A DNA stretch of 48,924 nt from contig JAFANA010000003.1 in NCBI GenBank assembly GCA_019232905.1, forward strand, positions 1 through 48,924, written 5' to 3'. Position 1 is the stretch's first letter. Each line of letters begins with the position of its first letter. Below are positions 8,683-16,745 of the stretch, one piece after another. A program made the translations under genes and the position numbers. The notes beneath the pieces are model-generated. The model was not told where the DNA came from. It was given only the letters and a program-made list of their open reading frames with translations, and made no database searches. The stretch comes from Vulcanimicrobiota bacterium. Its GTDB lineage: Bacteria; Vulcanimicrobiota; Vulcanimicrobiia; Vulcanimicrobiales; Vulcanimicrobiaceae.

Positions 8683-10911
8683 GTGCGTCCGTACCTTGCT
8701 ATCGCTTTGTTTGCTCTTGCCGTTGTCGCGGCTGCCTGCGGAGGCGGCGGAGGCAGCGGAACGACCCCAACAGTACCGACCGCCGCACCAAATCAAACGC
8801 CGCTTCATTACACGAGCGCGAAACTCTCGCTGAAGATTCCGGCGCAACCGGTTACGCCGGCAATTAAACGTCCCGCGTACGTTTCGCCGAACACGCAGTC
8901 GGTGCAAATCTTCGTTGCACCGGTGTTGACCACGGGCGCATCGCCAAGTGCGCCACCCGCGCCGCAAACATTTGCGGTCACGACACCGAGCCCGTGCACG
9001 CAGAATCCGGACGGCAGTAAATCATGCACGTTCAACGTGCAGGCGCCGTACGGTCAAGATCAATTCGTCGTCAAAACGTTTGCGGTTGCGAATCCGAACG
9101 CGAGCAGCGTTCCTCTTTCGGTGTTCACGTCCGGCACGGTGAACGTTTCCGCGAACGGAACGCCGCCGCCGTTAGACTTTACCCTTACCGGTCAAGTTGC
9201 GAGCGTTCGCGTCGCGATGCAGAGTCCCGATCCATCGATCACGCCGTCGACGCAAATCGGAACGATCGGCTCTGCGATTACCTCGAGTCAGTTGTTGCTG
9301 ACGCCCGAAGACGCAAGCGGTGCACCGATCATGACGGATACATTCGCGCAACCGGTGACCGTTAACGTCACTCCGGCAAACGCAGGCGTTTCGCTGATGC
9401 TGACGAGCACTTCGCAATGCACGCCCGCATCGACCGCGAGCGGGACGTCCGCTTCGATCACGTGCGCGAGCGACCTGAACAAACTCGCATTCGCGTACAA
9501 CGGCGCGATCGTCTACTCGTCGGGCGCTCCCATCGATCACGTTGCGTTTCAAGCATTGCCGCAGCCGAACGGAAGTCCGGCACCGGCCTTTCTCGCGCTC
9601 GGTGGAACGACCTTATCGTACAACTTGCCCGCAGGGACGCTCGGTTCGCTTGACACCGCGCAGTTCGTCAAGAACAGCAGCGCGTCGCAAACGTACACCT
9701 ACCTGTTGGAAGGCGGCGGCACTTCGGTACTGGGCCAAGTCGATCTGACGAATCCGTCGGCAACCACATCCGTTACGAACCTCGGATATGAGGGTTGGAG
9801 CGTGACCGTTGATCACAACGGCAACATCTGGGTAGCACAACCGTTCGCAGACACGATCGATTGCTATCCGTCGATCTCCGCCAGCCCTGTTCCCATATCG
9901 CCGGTCGTTCCTGGAGCTTCGCCACAGCCGATTGCGCCGTGGTACGTCACGACGGACACACAAGGCAACGTCTGGTATTACGGAAGCGACCCCTTCGGAA
10001 ATGGACAAACAGGATACATTCCGAGCAGCGCTTCATGCAACGCTGCACCACCCACGGTGAATCCGGTGGCCCAAGCTGGAACGGATTCACCTGTCGGCCT
10101 TCAGGCGTCGCAAGCCGGCGGTGTCATTGTGCTTGGACAAAACAACATTTACACGGCAACGACGTCATCGAGCGGATCGCTCACTCCCGTGTCTTTAGGA
10201 GGGTACGGCGCAGGCCTCAACGTCGACGCGTCAGGAAACGCCTACACCGGATTGACGAGCGAAGGACTCGGTTCAGGACTCGCCCTTCTGCCGCAAAATC
10301 AAAGCGCGTTTACATCGTCGTTGACCTTGCTCAATGCCGGCGATCCAGTCGGCGTGGGTGTCAATCAAACAGGCATCGCATCAACCTTGGTCTACGCGGA
10401 TTACACTCAGGATCTCCTCGCGGTCGGGTCTGCAGCCAGTTTCTCGAACTTCGCCGTTTTCGCCCAAGGCGGCGGTTGTTACGCAGCGTTCGTCGATAGT
10501 AACGGTGACGCGTGGGGATTCTGTTGGGTGTACGATACGACGACGCAAGCGTACGACGCGCAACTCACGCATATCGTTCGAACCTCGGTTTGGAACGCGC
10601 TCATTCCATCCGCGCCGCAGGTTTCCACCGGCTATACGCTTTTCGTGCCGGTGCTCGAGTCGGGCTATAAAGGACCGTTCAACGTCACGGTGTCGGATCC
10701 AACCGCAATATCCACGTCTGCTCCGCTGACGGGATATGAGAATACGATTCCGCTCACGTTCAGCGCTTCGGGCTCGTCACCGGTGACGGTTACAGTCACC
10801 GACGCATTCGGGCGATCGCAGACGACGTCGGTGGGATGGAGAGTTGCATCGGTTCGCCGCCGGAATGTAAAACCGCACGTGCGCCAACTGCCGAGACGCG
10901 GGATCCCGTAA
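8683..10911 (+). CDS. Large lipoprotein, tandem paralogue 1 (propeller-like repeats, C-terminal Ig-like domain)
   Basis: 742 residues. Lipoprotein signal MRPYLAIALFALAVVAAAC with lipobox Cys19, then a Gly/Ser/Thr/Pro linker. A conserved block LSLKIPAQ...KRPAYVSPNT is shared with the next gene. About residues 90-330 are beta-rich, Ser/Thr-rich Ig-like repeats. About 340-640 contains short repeats VDHNGNIWVAQP, TTDTQGNVWYYG and FVDSNGDAWGFCW resembling NHL or virginiamycin-B-lyase propeller blades. The C-terminal about 60 residues (ESGYKGPFNVTVSDP to VTVTDAFGRS) form a small Ig-like domain. GTG 8683 is chosen by alignment with the paralogue; TTG 8680 is adjacent. GAGG lies 8 nt upstream. Probably outer surface; function unknown. 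Confidence 0.82.
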   Translation: MRPYLAIALFALAVVAAACGGGGGSGTTPTVPTAAPNQTPLHYTSAKLSLKIPAQPVTPAIKRPAYVSPNTQSVQIFVAPVLTTGASPSAPPAPQTFAVTTPSPCTQNPDGSKSCTFNVQAPYGQDQFVVKTFAVANPNASSVPLSVFTSGTVNVSANGTPPPLDFTLTGQVASVRVAMQSPDPSITPSTQIGTIGSAITSSQLLLTPEDASGAPIMTDTFAQPVTVNVTPANAGVSLMLTSTSQCTPASTASGTSASITCASDLNKLAFAYNGAIVYSSGAPIDHVAFQALPQPNGSPAPAFLALGGTTLSYNLPAGTLGSLDTAQFVKNSSASQTYTYLLEGGGTSVLGQVDLTNPSATTSVTNLGYEGWSVTVDHNGNIWVAQPFADTIDCYPSISASPVPISPVVPGASPQPIAPWYVTTDTQGNVWYYGSDPFGNGQTGYIPSSASCNAAPPTVNPVAQAGTDSPVGLQASQAGGVIVLGQNNIYTATTSSSGSLTPVSLGGYGAGLNVDASGNAYTGLTSEGLGSGLALLPQNQSAFTSSLTLLNAGDPVGVGVNQTGIASTLVYADYTQDLLAVGSAASFSNFAVFAQGGGCYAAFVDSNGDAWGFCWVYDTTTQAYDAQLTHIVRTSVWNALIPSAPQVSTGYTLFVPVLESGYKGPFNVTVSDPTAISTSAPLTGYENTIPLTFSASGSSPVTVTVTDAFGRSQTTSVGWRVASVRRRNVKPHVRQLPRRGIP

Positions 10912-10915
10912 CGTC

Positions 10916-13159
10916 ATGCGCCCGTATCTCGCGGTATTGCTTTTTGGATTCGCCGCTCTCGTCGCCGGGTGCGCGGGAGGCAGCGGATCGGCGAAGCTTG
11001 TTCCGGGATCGAGTCCCTCATCAGGCGCGCCACACCTTGGCGCGGCTTCATTGAGTCTCAAGATTCCCGCGCAATCGCGGAGCGGCTCGGCTAAACGGCC
11101 GGCGTACGTTTCTCCGAACACGGAGTCGGTGCAAATTCAGGCGTTCCCGTTCGTATCGCCGTCCGCGATGCCGTCGGTTGCGCCGCAAACATTTCCGGTA
11201 ACAACGCCGAGTCCGTGTTCGCAAAACGCCGACGGTAGTAAAACATGTACGTTCAACGTCCAAGCGCCGCTCGGTGAAGATGAGTTCATCATCAGCACGT
11301 ACGCCGTTGCGAGTCCAGGTCCGAGCGACGTTCCGTTAGGCGTGTTTCAAACCGGCGCAATCGACGTGGCTTCCGGATCGACGCCTGCGCCGATCAACGT
11401 GACACTTACTGGTGTCGTTACGAGCGTCGCCCTCACGATGCAAAGTCCCGATCCCGGTATCTCAACGTCGACGCAGCTACAAACGGTTGGAACGCCGCTT
11501 GCCGGGCCGAATACGCTTTCGATAACGCCGCTCGATGCGAGTGGAGCGGCGATTCTCACCGATAGCTTCGTCTCACCCATTACCGTGACGATGAGGCCCA
11601 CGAACGCCGGTGTCTCGCTCGCGTTGACGGGCTCGCAATGTTCGCCGGCCTCGTCGGTGAGTGGTGCAACCGCAACGATCACGTGCGCGAAGGATCTCGG
11701 CAAGCTGACCTACGGCTACGACGGAACGATCGCGCGCGATTCATCGAAGAGCGTTGTCGATCGCATCACGTTCTCTGCGCAACCACAAGCGAGTTCGAGC
11801 GCGCCCCCGACGATGCTCGCACTAACGGGGACGCTTGTTCCGGTTACGATTCCGGCTCCGATTCCGCTGCCTAGCGCGCCGATCGCGAATCCGTATCCGT
11901 TCCAATTCGTACGTCGTAGCGACGGAACATTCAACTACCTTGCCGGCTCGAACCCGAACAGCGAGTTCGGATCGTTTGATCCCTCGGCTTCAACGCAGTC
12001 CGCTCCGCCGACACTCGGATTTGTCGCCGCGGGTATCGCCGTCGATCAATTCGGCGACATCTGGATCGGCGTAAACAACAGCGGCAGCGGCAACTCGCTT
12101 CAGTGTTTCACGAGCGTTTCGTCGTCAATGACCAACGCGGTCTCGCTCCCCAACGGCATCGCACCCTTTGCGTTGACAACTGATACGAGCGGAAACGTGT
12201 GGTACTACGGCTTGGATGCGAATCACACATCGTGGGCAGGTTACTTTACACCCGGTTCCGGATGCTCGACGTCGGGACCCATGCCAAATCCCGCGCAGTT
12301 CTCGACGATCAGTGACTACCCGCAGACAATGGTAGCCTCTCCGAAAGACGGCAGCGTATGGCTCCTGTCGAATTCGAACGGCAACATCTACAACCTCACG
12401 ACGTCGTCTGCCGGCAGCGTTATCAGTACACCGAACACGATACCATCGGGAAGCTACTTCGGCGAAGCGATGGCCGTCGACGGAGCCGGAAACGTGTATG
12501 CATCGTTCACGCCAAACGCCGCGCTGCAATCAATGCTCGGTCAGTTGCCGTTCGGTATGACGACGCTCAACATGGCGACCGTCGATCCGGGAGATTATCC
12601 CGACGGCCTAGACGTTTATCCGGCGAACGGAACCGCGACGCGACTCGCGTTTGCGGCCTCGTCGGGTCTGGCCACGGTCGACCCGACCGGAAGCTTTGCA
12701 TCAAATCTGCAGATCTTCCCCATTACCACGCATCAAAACGTCACGTGTTTCTACGACTCGAACGGCGACGCGTGGATGGCGTATTCGGATCTGAGCTCCG
12801 CGCCCGCGGTCGTGCATCTCATTCGCACGTCGGTCTGGACGATCGCCGACCCATCACTCAGTGTGCCGACGACCGGTGGAACCGTAAACATCAACGTCAG
12901 CGAAACCGGAGACAGCGGACCGTTCACGGTTTCCGCTTCGGATCCGACGGTCGCGACGCCGGGAACACCATACTCCGGCATCGACCATCTTCTTCCGCTG
13001 CAGTTCTCCGCCAATGCCAATAATTCGGCCGTTACTATCACCGTCACCGACAGTCACGGGCGTTCGGAAACGAAGACGCTTTCTGTTGTGCGCTACGTGC
13101 CCGGAGCGCGTCGCCGGAATGCCGCGCGGGTCTTGACACTGCCGAAACGGTCGTGGTAG
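10916..13159 (+). CDS. Large lipoprotein, tandem paralogue 2
   Basis: 747 residues, clearly a duplicate of the preceding gene. Same signal (MRPYLAVLLFGFAALVAGC, lipobox Cys19), same SLSLKIPAQ...KRPAYVSPNTESVQI, same PSPCSQNADGSKTCTFNVQ block, same MQSPDPGIS-type segment, same blades (VDQFGDIWIGVN, TTDTSGNVWYYGLD, YDSNGDAWMAYSD) and the same C-terminal domain (VSETGDSGPFTVSASDP to VTITVTDSHGRSET). It starts 4 bp after its paralogue's stop, so the pair is one transcript. Its last codons contain the promoter of the methionine operon. Secreted, lipid-anchored; role unknown, perhaps ligand or polysaccharide binding (inference). Confidence 0.83.
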   Translation: MRPYLAVLLFGFAALVAGCAGGSGSAKLVPGSSPSSGAPHLGAASLSLKIPAQSRSGSAKRPAYVSPNTESVQIQAFPFVSPSAMPSVAPQTFPVTTPSPCSQNADGSKTCTFNVQAPLGEDEFIISTYAVASPGPSDVPLGVFQTGAIDVASGSTPAPINVTLTGVVTSVALTMQSPDPGISTSTQLQTVGTPLAGPNTLSITPLDASGAAILTDSFVSPITVTMRPTNAGVSLALTGSQCSPASSVSGATATITCAKDLGKLTYGYDGTIARDSSKSVVDRITFSAQPQASSSAPPTMLALTGTLVPVTIPAPIPLPSAPIANPYPFQFVRRSDGTFNYLAGSNPNSEFGSFDPSASTQSAPPTLGFVAAGIAVDQFGDIWIGVNNSGSGNSLQCFTSVSSSMTNAVSLPNGIAPFALTTDTSGNVWYYGLDANHTSWAGYFTPGSGCSTSGPMPNPAQFSTISDYPQTMVASPKDGSVWLLSNSNGNIYNLTTSSAGSVISTPNTIPSGSYFGEAMAVDGAGNVYASFTPNAALQSMLGQLPFGMTTLNMATVDPGDYPDGLDVYPANGTATRLAFAASSGLATVDPTGSFASNLQIFPITTHQNVTCFYDSNGDAWMAYSDLSSAPAVVHLIRTSVWTIADPSLSVPTTGGTVNINVSETGDSGPFTVSASDPTVATPGTPYSGIDHLLPLQFSANANNSAVTITVTDSHGRSETKTLSVVRYVPGARRRNAARVLTLPKRSW

Positions 13160-13162
13160 CCT
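13133..13162 (+). promoter_or_regulatory. Promoter of the hom-metY-metX operon
   Basis: TTGACA at 13133-13138, an 18-nt spacer and TAGCCT at 13157-13162 (fits TAnnnT). The predicted start is near 13169, at or next to the ATG (13170) of the leader peptide, with no Shine-Dalgarno in between. The leader would thus be translated as a leaderless mRNA. The promoter overlaps the last codons of the upstream lipoprotein gene. Confidence 0.65.
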
Positions 13163-13169
13163 TTCCGCA

Positions 13170-13253
13170 ATGTTTACCGCCGTCGCCATGATGTGCCCCA
13201 TGTGCTGTATGCAAATGCATGCGGCGTGGGCCGTCGTGGAGCGAACCGTGTAG
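13170..13253 (+). CDS. Met/Cys-rich leader peptide of the methionine operon
   Basis: 27 codons and a TAG stop. The core MMCPMCCMQM (13188-13217) has five Met and three Cys in ten codons; counting the initiator there are six Met. The ORF begins where the predicted transcript begins, ends 21 nt before the first arm of an intrinsic terminator, and lies just upstream of three methionine-pathway genes. By analogy with trp, his, leu and thr leaders, the run of codons for the pathway product would stall the ribosome when charged tRNA-Met (or tRNA-Cys) is scarce. Alternative: a tiny metal-binding peptide, since Met/Cys/His clusters bind copper, but that would not explain the hairpins. Confidence 0.75.
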   Translation: MFTAVAMMCPMCCMQMHAAWAVVERTV

Positions 13254-13316
13254 TACACAGGACATTGATCGCAAACGACGCCCCTCGCCGACATGGCGAG
13301 GGGCGTCGTCGTTTTT
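13179..13316 (+). promoter_or_regulatory. Ribosome-mediated transcription attenuator upstream of hom
   Basis: Four segments can be read. Segment 2 (13223-13237, GGCGTGGGCCGTCGT), directly after the Met/Cys codons, matches the right arm of the terminator (13295-13309, GGCGAGGGGCGTCGT) at 13 of 15 positions, so it can pair with the left arm (13275-13289) and form an antiterminator. Segment 1 (13179-13187, GCCGTCGCC) can pair with most of 13223-13231 and would free the terminator when the leader is not translated. A ribosome stalled on Met/Cys codons covers segment 1 and leaves segment 2 free, favouring read-through; one reaching the stop at 13251 crowds segment 2, favouring termination. Pairing was worked out by eye, without energies. 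Confidence 0.72.
13275..13316 (+). terminator. Intrinsic terminator in the hom leader (attenuator terminator)
   Basis: A perfect 15-bp stem: left arm ACGACGCCCCTCGCC (13275-13289), 5-nt loop GACAT, right arm 13295-13309, then CG and five T (13312-13316). It lies between the leader peptide and hom (ATG 13355), in the same direction, so it would cut off the operon it precedes unless prevented. Confidence 0.88.
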
Positions 13317-13354
13317 CACTCCTCGCTTTCCCGTCGCAAAAGGAGGCACGAGGA

Positions 13355-14485
13355 ATGGTATGTACCGCGGGCATCGCACTGCTCGGTTGCGGTACGGTCG
13401 GCGCATCCGTCGCCGAGCGTCTGCTGCACGAGCGCGATGCCATCGAACGTCGCTGCGGGGTGCGCTATGAATTGCGCGCGATCGCCGTTCGCGACGCGTC
13501 AAAACCAAGGCCCGGATCGATCGATCCGCGCTTATTTACGAACGATGCGCGCGCGCTCGTCAACGATCCGCACGTCGATCTCGTGATCGAGTGCATCGGC
13601 GGCACCACGCAAGCAGCCGATTTAATCGAAAACGCGTTGGAACGCGGCCGTTCGGTCGTCACGGCGAACAAAGATCTGCTCGCAACGCAAGGCCCGCGTC
13701 TGCAGTCACTCGCCGCGGCGCGAGGCGCGCGACTGCGCTACGAAGCGGCCGCGTGCGGCGCGATCCCGGTCGTACGGATGCTCGACGACGCACTTGCCGG
13801 CGATCGCATCGATGCACTTGCCGGCGTCGTCAACGGCACCTGTAACGCGATTCTCTCCGCAATGGAAAACGGCGCCGAATTCGCTGAAGCACTGGCTGAT
13901 GCACAGGCGCAAGGCTATGCGGAAGCCGACCCGTCGAACGACGTCGAGGGTATCGACGCTGCGCACAAGCTTGCCGTGTTGATGCAACTGGCGTTCGGGC
14001 TTGCGGTCATCTCGCCGCGCGTCCGTCACTCGGGCATCGCCGCCGTGACAAAACGCGACGTCGCTCGCGCGCAAATGCTCGGATATCGCATTCGACTCGT
14101 CGCAGCAGCGGCGCGCACTCCGGCCGGGGCTTTCGCCGGCGTCGCGCCAGTGCTCGTACCGCAAGATCATCCGTTCGCCGCAATCAGCGGTCCCGAGAAT
14201 ATCGTGCGCGTCGTCGCGCGCGACGCCGGGCCGCTCATTATGCGCGGACGCGGTGCGGGCGGACCGGCGACCGCCTCGGCCGTGCTCGGCGACGTCGTGT
14301 CATCGCTGCGCGCACTCGGCGAACGTCACGACATCGCGCGTACTGCGCGCGCACTCGAACCGGCTCTCGATGTCGCGCCGATCTTCGCGGATCTTCCGCG
14401 CCACCCAGAACTCCCACGCTACACGCTGTGGGATAATACCTTCCTCGATGCTCCCGTCTCGCACGTGAACCGTGCGCTGTCATGA
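13355..14485 (+). CDS. hom: Homoserine dehydrogenase
   Basis: 376 residues. Reduces aspartate semialdehyde to homoserine with NAD(P)H, the branch-point step to Met and Thr. The Rossmann motif [14 protein letters not shown] is at residues 6-19, then [41 protein letters not shown] and the catalytic [19 protein letters not shown]. The ATG at 13355 has AGGAGG 8 nt upstream; the open frame from 13193 is non-coding leader. There is no obvious C-terminal ACT domain of the long homoserine dehydrogenases, so end-product control may rest on the attenuator upstream. First gene of an operon with metY (25 bp gap) and metX. Confidence 0.95.
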   Translation: MVCTAGIALLGCGTVGASVAERLLHERDAIERRCGVRYELRAIAVRDASKPRPGSIDPRLFTNDARALVNDPHVDLVIECIGGTTQAADLIENALERGRSVVTANKDLLATQGPRLQSLAAARGARLRYEAAACGAIPVVRMLDDALAGDRIDALAGVVNGTCNAILSAMENGAEFAEALADAQAQGYAEADPSNDVEGIDAAHKLAVLMQLAFGLAVISPRVRHSGIAAVTKRDVARAQMLGYRIRLVAAAARTPAGAFAGVAPVLVPQDHPFAAISGPENIVRVVARDAGPLIMRGRGAGGPATASAVLGDVVSSLRALGERHDIARTARALEPALDVAPIFADLPRHPELPRYTLWDNTFLDAPVSHVNRALS

Positions 14486-14510
14486 CGGGGAAAGGGACAC
14501 AACACGAACC

Positions 14511-15806
14511 ATGAGCACCACGCTCGAAAGCGGTCAAACGCAATCCTTCGACACCATCGCGGTTCACGGCGGTCATAACGGCGACCCGGCGACCAAAGCC
14601 CGCGCCGTGCCGATCTATCAAACGACGTCGTATCTGTTCGACTCCACCGAACACGCCGGTAAACTCTTCGCACTCGAAGAGTTCGGCAACATCTACACCC
14701 GCATCAATAATCCGACGACCGACGTCTTCGAACAACGCGTTGCTGCCCTCGAACGGGGTGCAGCGGCGCTTGCCGTCTCGAGCGGACAAGCGGCGGTCGT
14801 GTACGCAATTCTCAACCTTGCTAAAAGCGGCGATCACATCGTCAGCAGCGCCTCGCTGTACGGTGGAACCTACAACGCGTTCGCGCATACGTTCAAGCGT
14901 TTCGGTATCGACGTCAGCCTCGTCGACTTCAACGACCCGAATGCCGTGGAAGCGGCGATTCGCCCGAACACCAAAGCGATTTTCGCCGAGACGATCGGGA
15001 ACCCGAAGATCGACGTGCTCGATCTCGAGCTCTACGCCGAACTCGCGCATCGCAACGACCTTCCGCTCATTGTCGACAACACGCTTGCGACGCCGTATCT
15101 GCTGCGTCCGATCGAACACGGCGCCGATATCGTCGTGCATTCCGCCACGAAGTTCATCGGCGGACACGGCACGGCGATCGGCGGCGTGATCGTCGACGGT
15201 GGAACGTTTCATTGGGCTGACAACCCGCGGTTCAAAGAGTTCGTCGAACCCGATTCGTCGTATCACGGTTTGCAATACGCGCCCGTCTTCGGCAATATCG
15301 CCTATATCCTCAAAGCACGCGTCCAGCTTTTGCGCGATGTCGGCGCGGCACTCTCGCCGTTCAATGCGTGGCTGTTGCTGCAAGGGATCGAAACGCTCGG
15401 CCTTCGCGTCGAGCGTCACAGCCGCAACGCCCTAACGGTCGCACAATTTCTCTCGAGACACCCGCGCGTGACGGGCGTCTCCTATCCAGGGCTAGTCGGT
15501 GATCCCGCATATGATCGCGCGAGCAAGTACCTACCGAAAGGCGCCGGCGCAATCCTTACGTTTACCGTCCAGGGCGGCGAACGCGAAGCAAAAGCCGTGA
15601 TCGATCGCCTCAAGCTCTTCTCGCTGCTCGCAAACGTTGGTGACGCGAAGTCGCTCGTCATTCATCCGGCAAGCACGACCCATCAACAGCTAAGCGAAGC
15701 GGAGCGCCGCCAAAGCGGCGTCGACGGCTCGACGATCCGCCTCTCGGTCGGCATTGAAGACGTCAACGACATCATCGCCGACCTGCGTCAGGCGCTCGCG
15801 GAGTAA
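14511..15806 (+). CDS. metY: O-acetylhomoserine sulfhydrylase (PLP-dependent)
   Basis: 431 residues, Cys/Met metabolism PLP family, fold type I. Makes homocysteine from O-acetylhomoserine and sulfide. Visible: [20 protein letters not shown], the MetY-typical [44 protein letters not shown], and the Schiff-base Lys in [13 protein letters not shown] (about Lys214). The MetY-type insertion [15 protein letters not shown] near the C terminus is present. ATG 14511 is chosen as the family start; a GTG at 14472 overlapping hom is possible. Its stop is 3 bp before metX. Direct sulfhydrylation rather than transsulfuration is implied, since no metB/metC is in the operon. Confidence 0.93.
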   Translation: MSTTLESGQTQSFDTIAVHGGHNGDPATKARAVPIYQTTSYLFDSTEHAGKLFALEEFGNIYTRINNPTTDVFEQRVAALERGAAALAVSSGQAAVVYAILNLAKSGDHIVSSASLYGGTYNAFAHTFKRFGIDVSLVDFNDPNAVEAAIRPNTKAIFAETIGNPKIDVLDLELYAELAHRNDLPLIVDNTLATPYLLRPIEHGADIVVHSATKFIGGHGTAIGGVIVDGGTFHWADNPRFKEFVEPDSSYHGLQYAPVFGNIAYILKARVQLLRDVGAALSPFNAWLLLQGIETLGLRVERHSRNALTVAQFLSRHPRVTGVSYPGLVGDPAYDRASKYLPKGAGAILTFTVQGGEREAKAVIDRLKLFSLLANVGDAKSLVIHPASTTHQQLSEAERRQSGVDGSTIRLSVGIEDVNDIIADLRQALAE

Positions 15807-15809
15807 CGC

Positions 15810-16745
15810 TTGCGCGAACTCACCGTCGGCATCGGCTCGATCCGGCTCGATGACGGCACGCTGCTGCACGACGTGCAGCAGCGTGTCACCATCTACGGTT
15901 CCCCCTCTCCGGCAAACGACAACGTCGTGCTCGTCACGCACGCATTGACGGGCTCGAGCCGCGCGGCGGAGTGGTGGCCCGGCATCGTCGGCCACGGCGC
16001 ACTCTTCGATCCGTCGGAGTGGTGCATCGTCGGCATCAACGTGCTTGGCGGTTGCTACGGTTCGACGGGGGCGCCGCGCGTCAGCGTCGGCGATATGGTG
16101 CGTGCGCAAGCGCTCGCCCTCAGTGAACTGGAGATCGAGAGGCTCGCCTACGTCATCGGTGGATCACTGGGCGGTATGCAGGCGCTTTCGTGGGCACTCG
16201 ATTTTCCGCATCGGGTCGAAAACGCTATCGTCGTCGGGGCGCACGACCATCACAGCGCCATGGGAATCGCGCTCAATGCGCTCCAACGGGAGTGTCTCGA
16301 ACTCGACCCGGTTCGCGGACTACGCACCGCGCGAAAACTCGCGATGCTCACGTACAAGTCGGAGGAACTGTTCAACGAACGCCACGACCGCCGTCCCGAT
16401 CGCAACGACCCGTCTCGTTTCGACATCGAAGGCTATCTCGATCTGCAAGCCGATCGCTTCATCGGTCGCATGGACGCGTCGACGTACGCTACGCTCACGC
16501 ATGCGATGGATTCGTTCGACGTCCGCGGCCGGCACTTGCGCGGCTCGCTCGTCACGTTCGTCGGCATAACGTCGGACCGGCTCTTCCGGCCGCAAGACGT
16601 TCGAGCGGCCGCGCGCGCGTTCGGCGCGTCGTACATCGAGTTCGACACCCATCACGGGCACGATGCGTTTCTCGCCGAATCGTCGAGACTCGCGTCGCTC
16701 CTTACAGCGACGACGGAGCCACGAACGTATAGCCGAGCGCCTTGA
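15810..16745 (+). CDS. metX: Homoserine O-acetyltransferase (MetX, compact form)
   Basis: 311 residues, alpha/beta-hydrolase fold. Acylates homoserine to give the MetY substrate. Motifs: VLVTHALTGSS, NVLGGCYGSTGA, nucleophile in VIGGSLGGMQALSW (Ser119), catalytic Asp in GITSDRLF (about Asp256) and His in HHGHDAF (about His284). Acetyl versus succinyl specificity cannot be settled by eye, but metY next door favours acetyl. It is shorter than the usual ~370 residues: the segment after YGSTG, normally including a PATG..YG..FP stretch, is missing. TTG start with GGAG 6 nt upstream. The 3' end overlaps the convergent DUF2334 gene by 44 bp. Confidence 0.9.
   Translation: MRELTVGIGSIRLDDGTLLHDVQQRVTIYGSPSPANDNVVLVTHALTGSSRAAEWWPGIVGHGALFDPSEWCIVGINVLGGCYGSTGAPRVSVGDMVRAQALALSELEIERLAYVIGGSLGGMQALSWALDFPHRVENAIVVGAHDHHSAMGIALNALQRECLELDPVRGLRTARKLAMLTYKSEELFNERHDRRPDRNDPSRFDIEGYLDLQADRFIGRMDASTYATLTHAMDSFDVRGRHLRGSLVTFVGITSDRLFRPQDVRAAARAFGASYIEFDTHHGHDAFLAESSRLASLLTATTEPRTYSRAP

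Noticed and set aside
9172-9552. Long antisense open frames inside GC-rich genes, for example within the lipoprotein, LuxR and RND genes
   Set aside because: They mirror coding frames of well-supported genes, have Arg/Ala/Ser-rich composition, and have no ribosome-binding sites.
13139-13354. SAM, SAH or T-box type element upstream of hom
   Set aside because: None of the conserved core sequences of these riboswitches or a T-box motif is visible; the hairpins and Met codons are better explained by ribosome-mediated attenuation.
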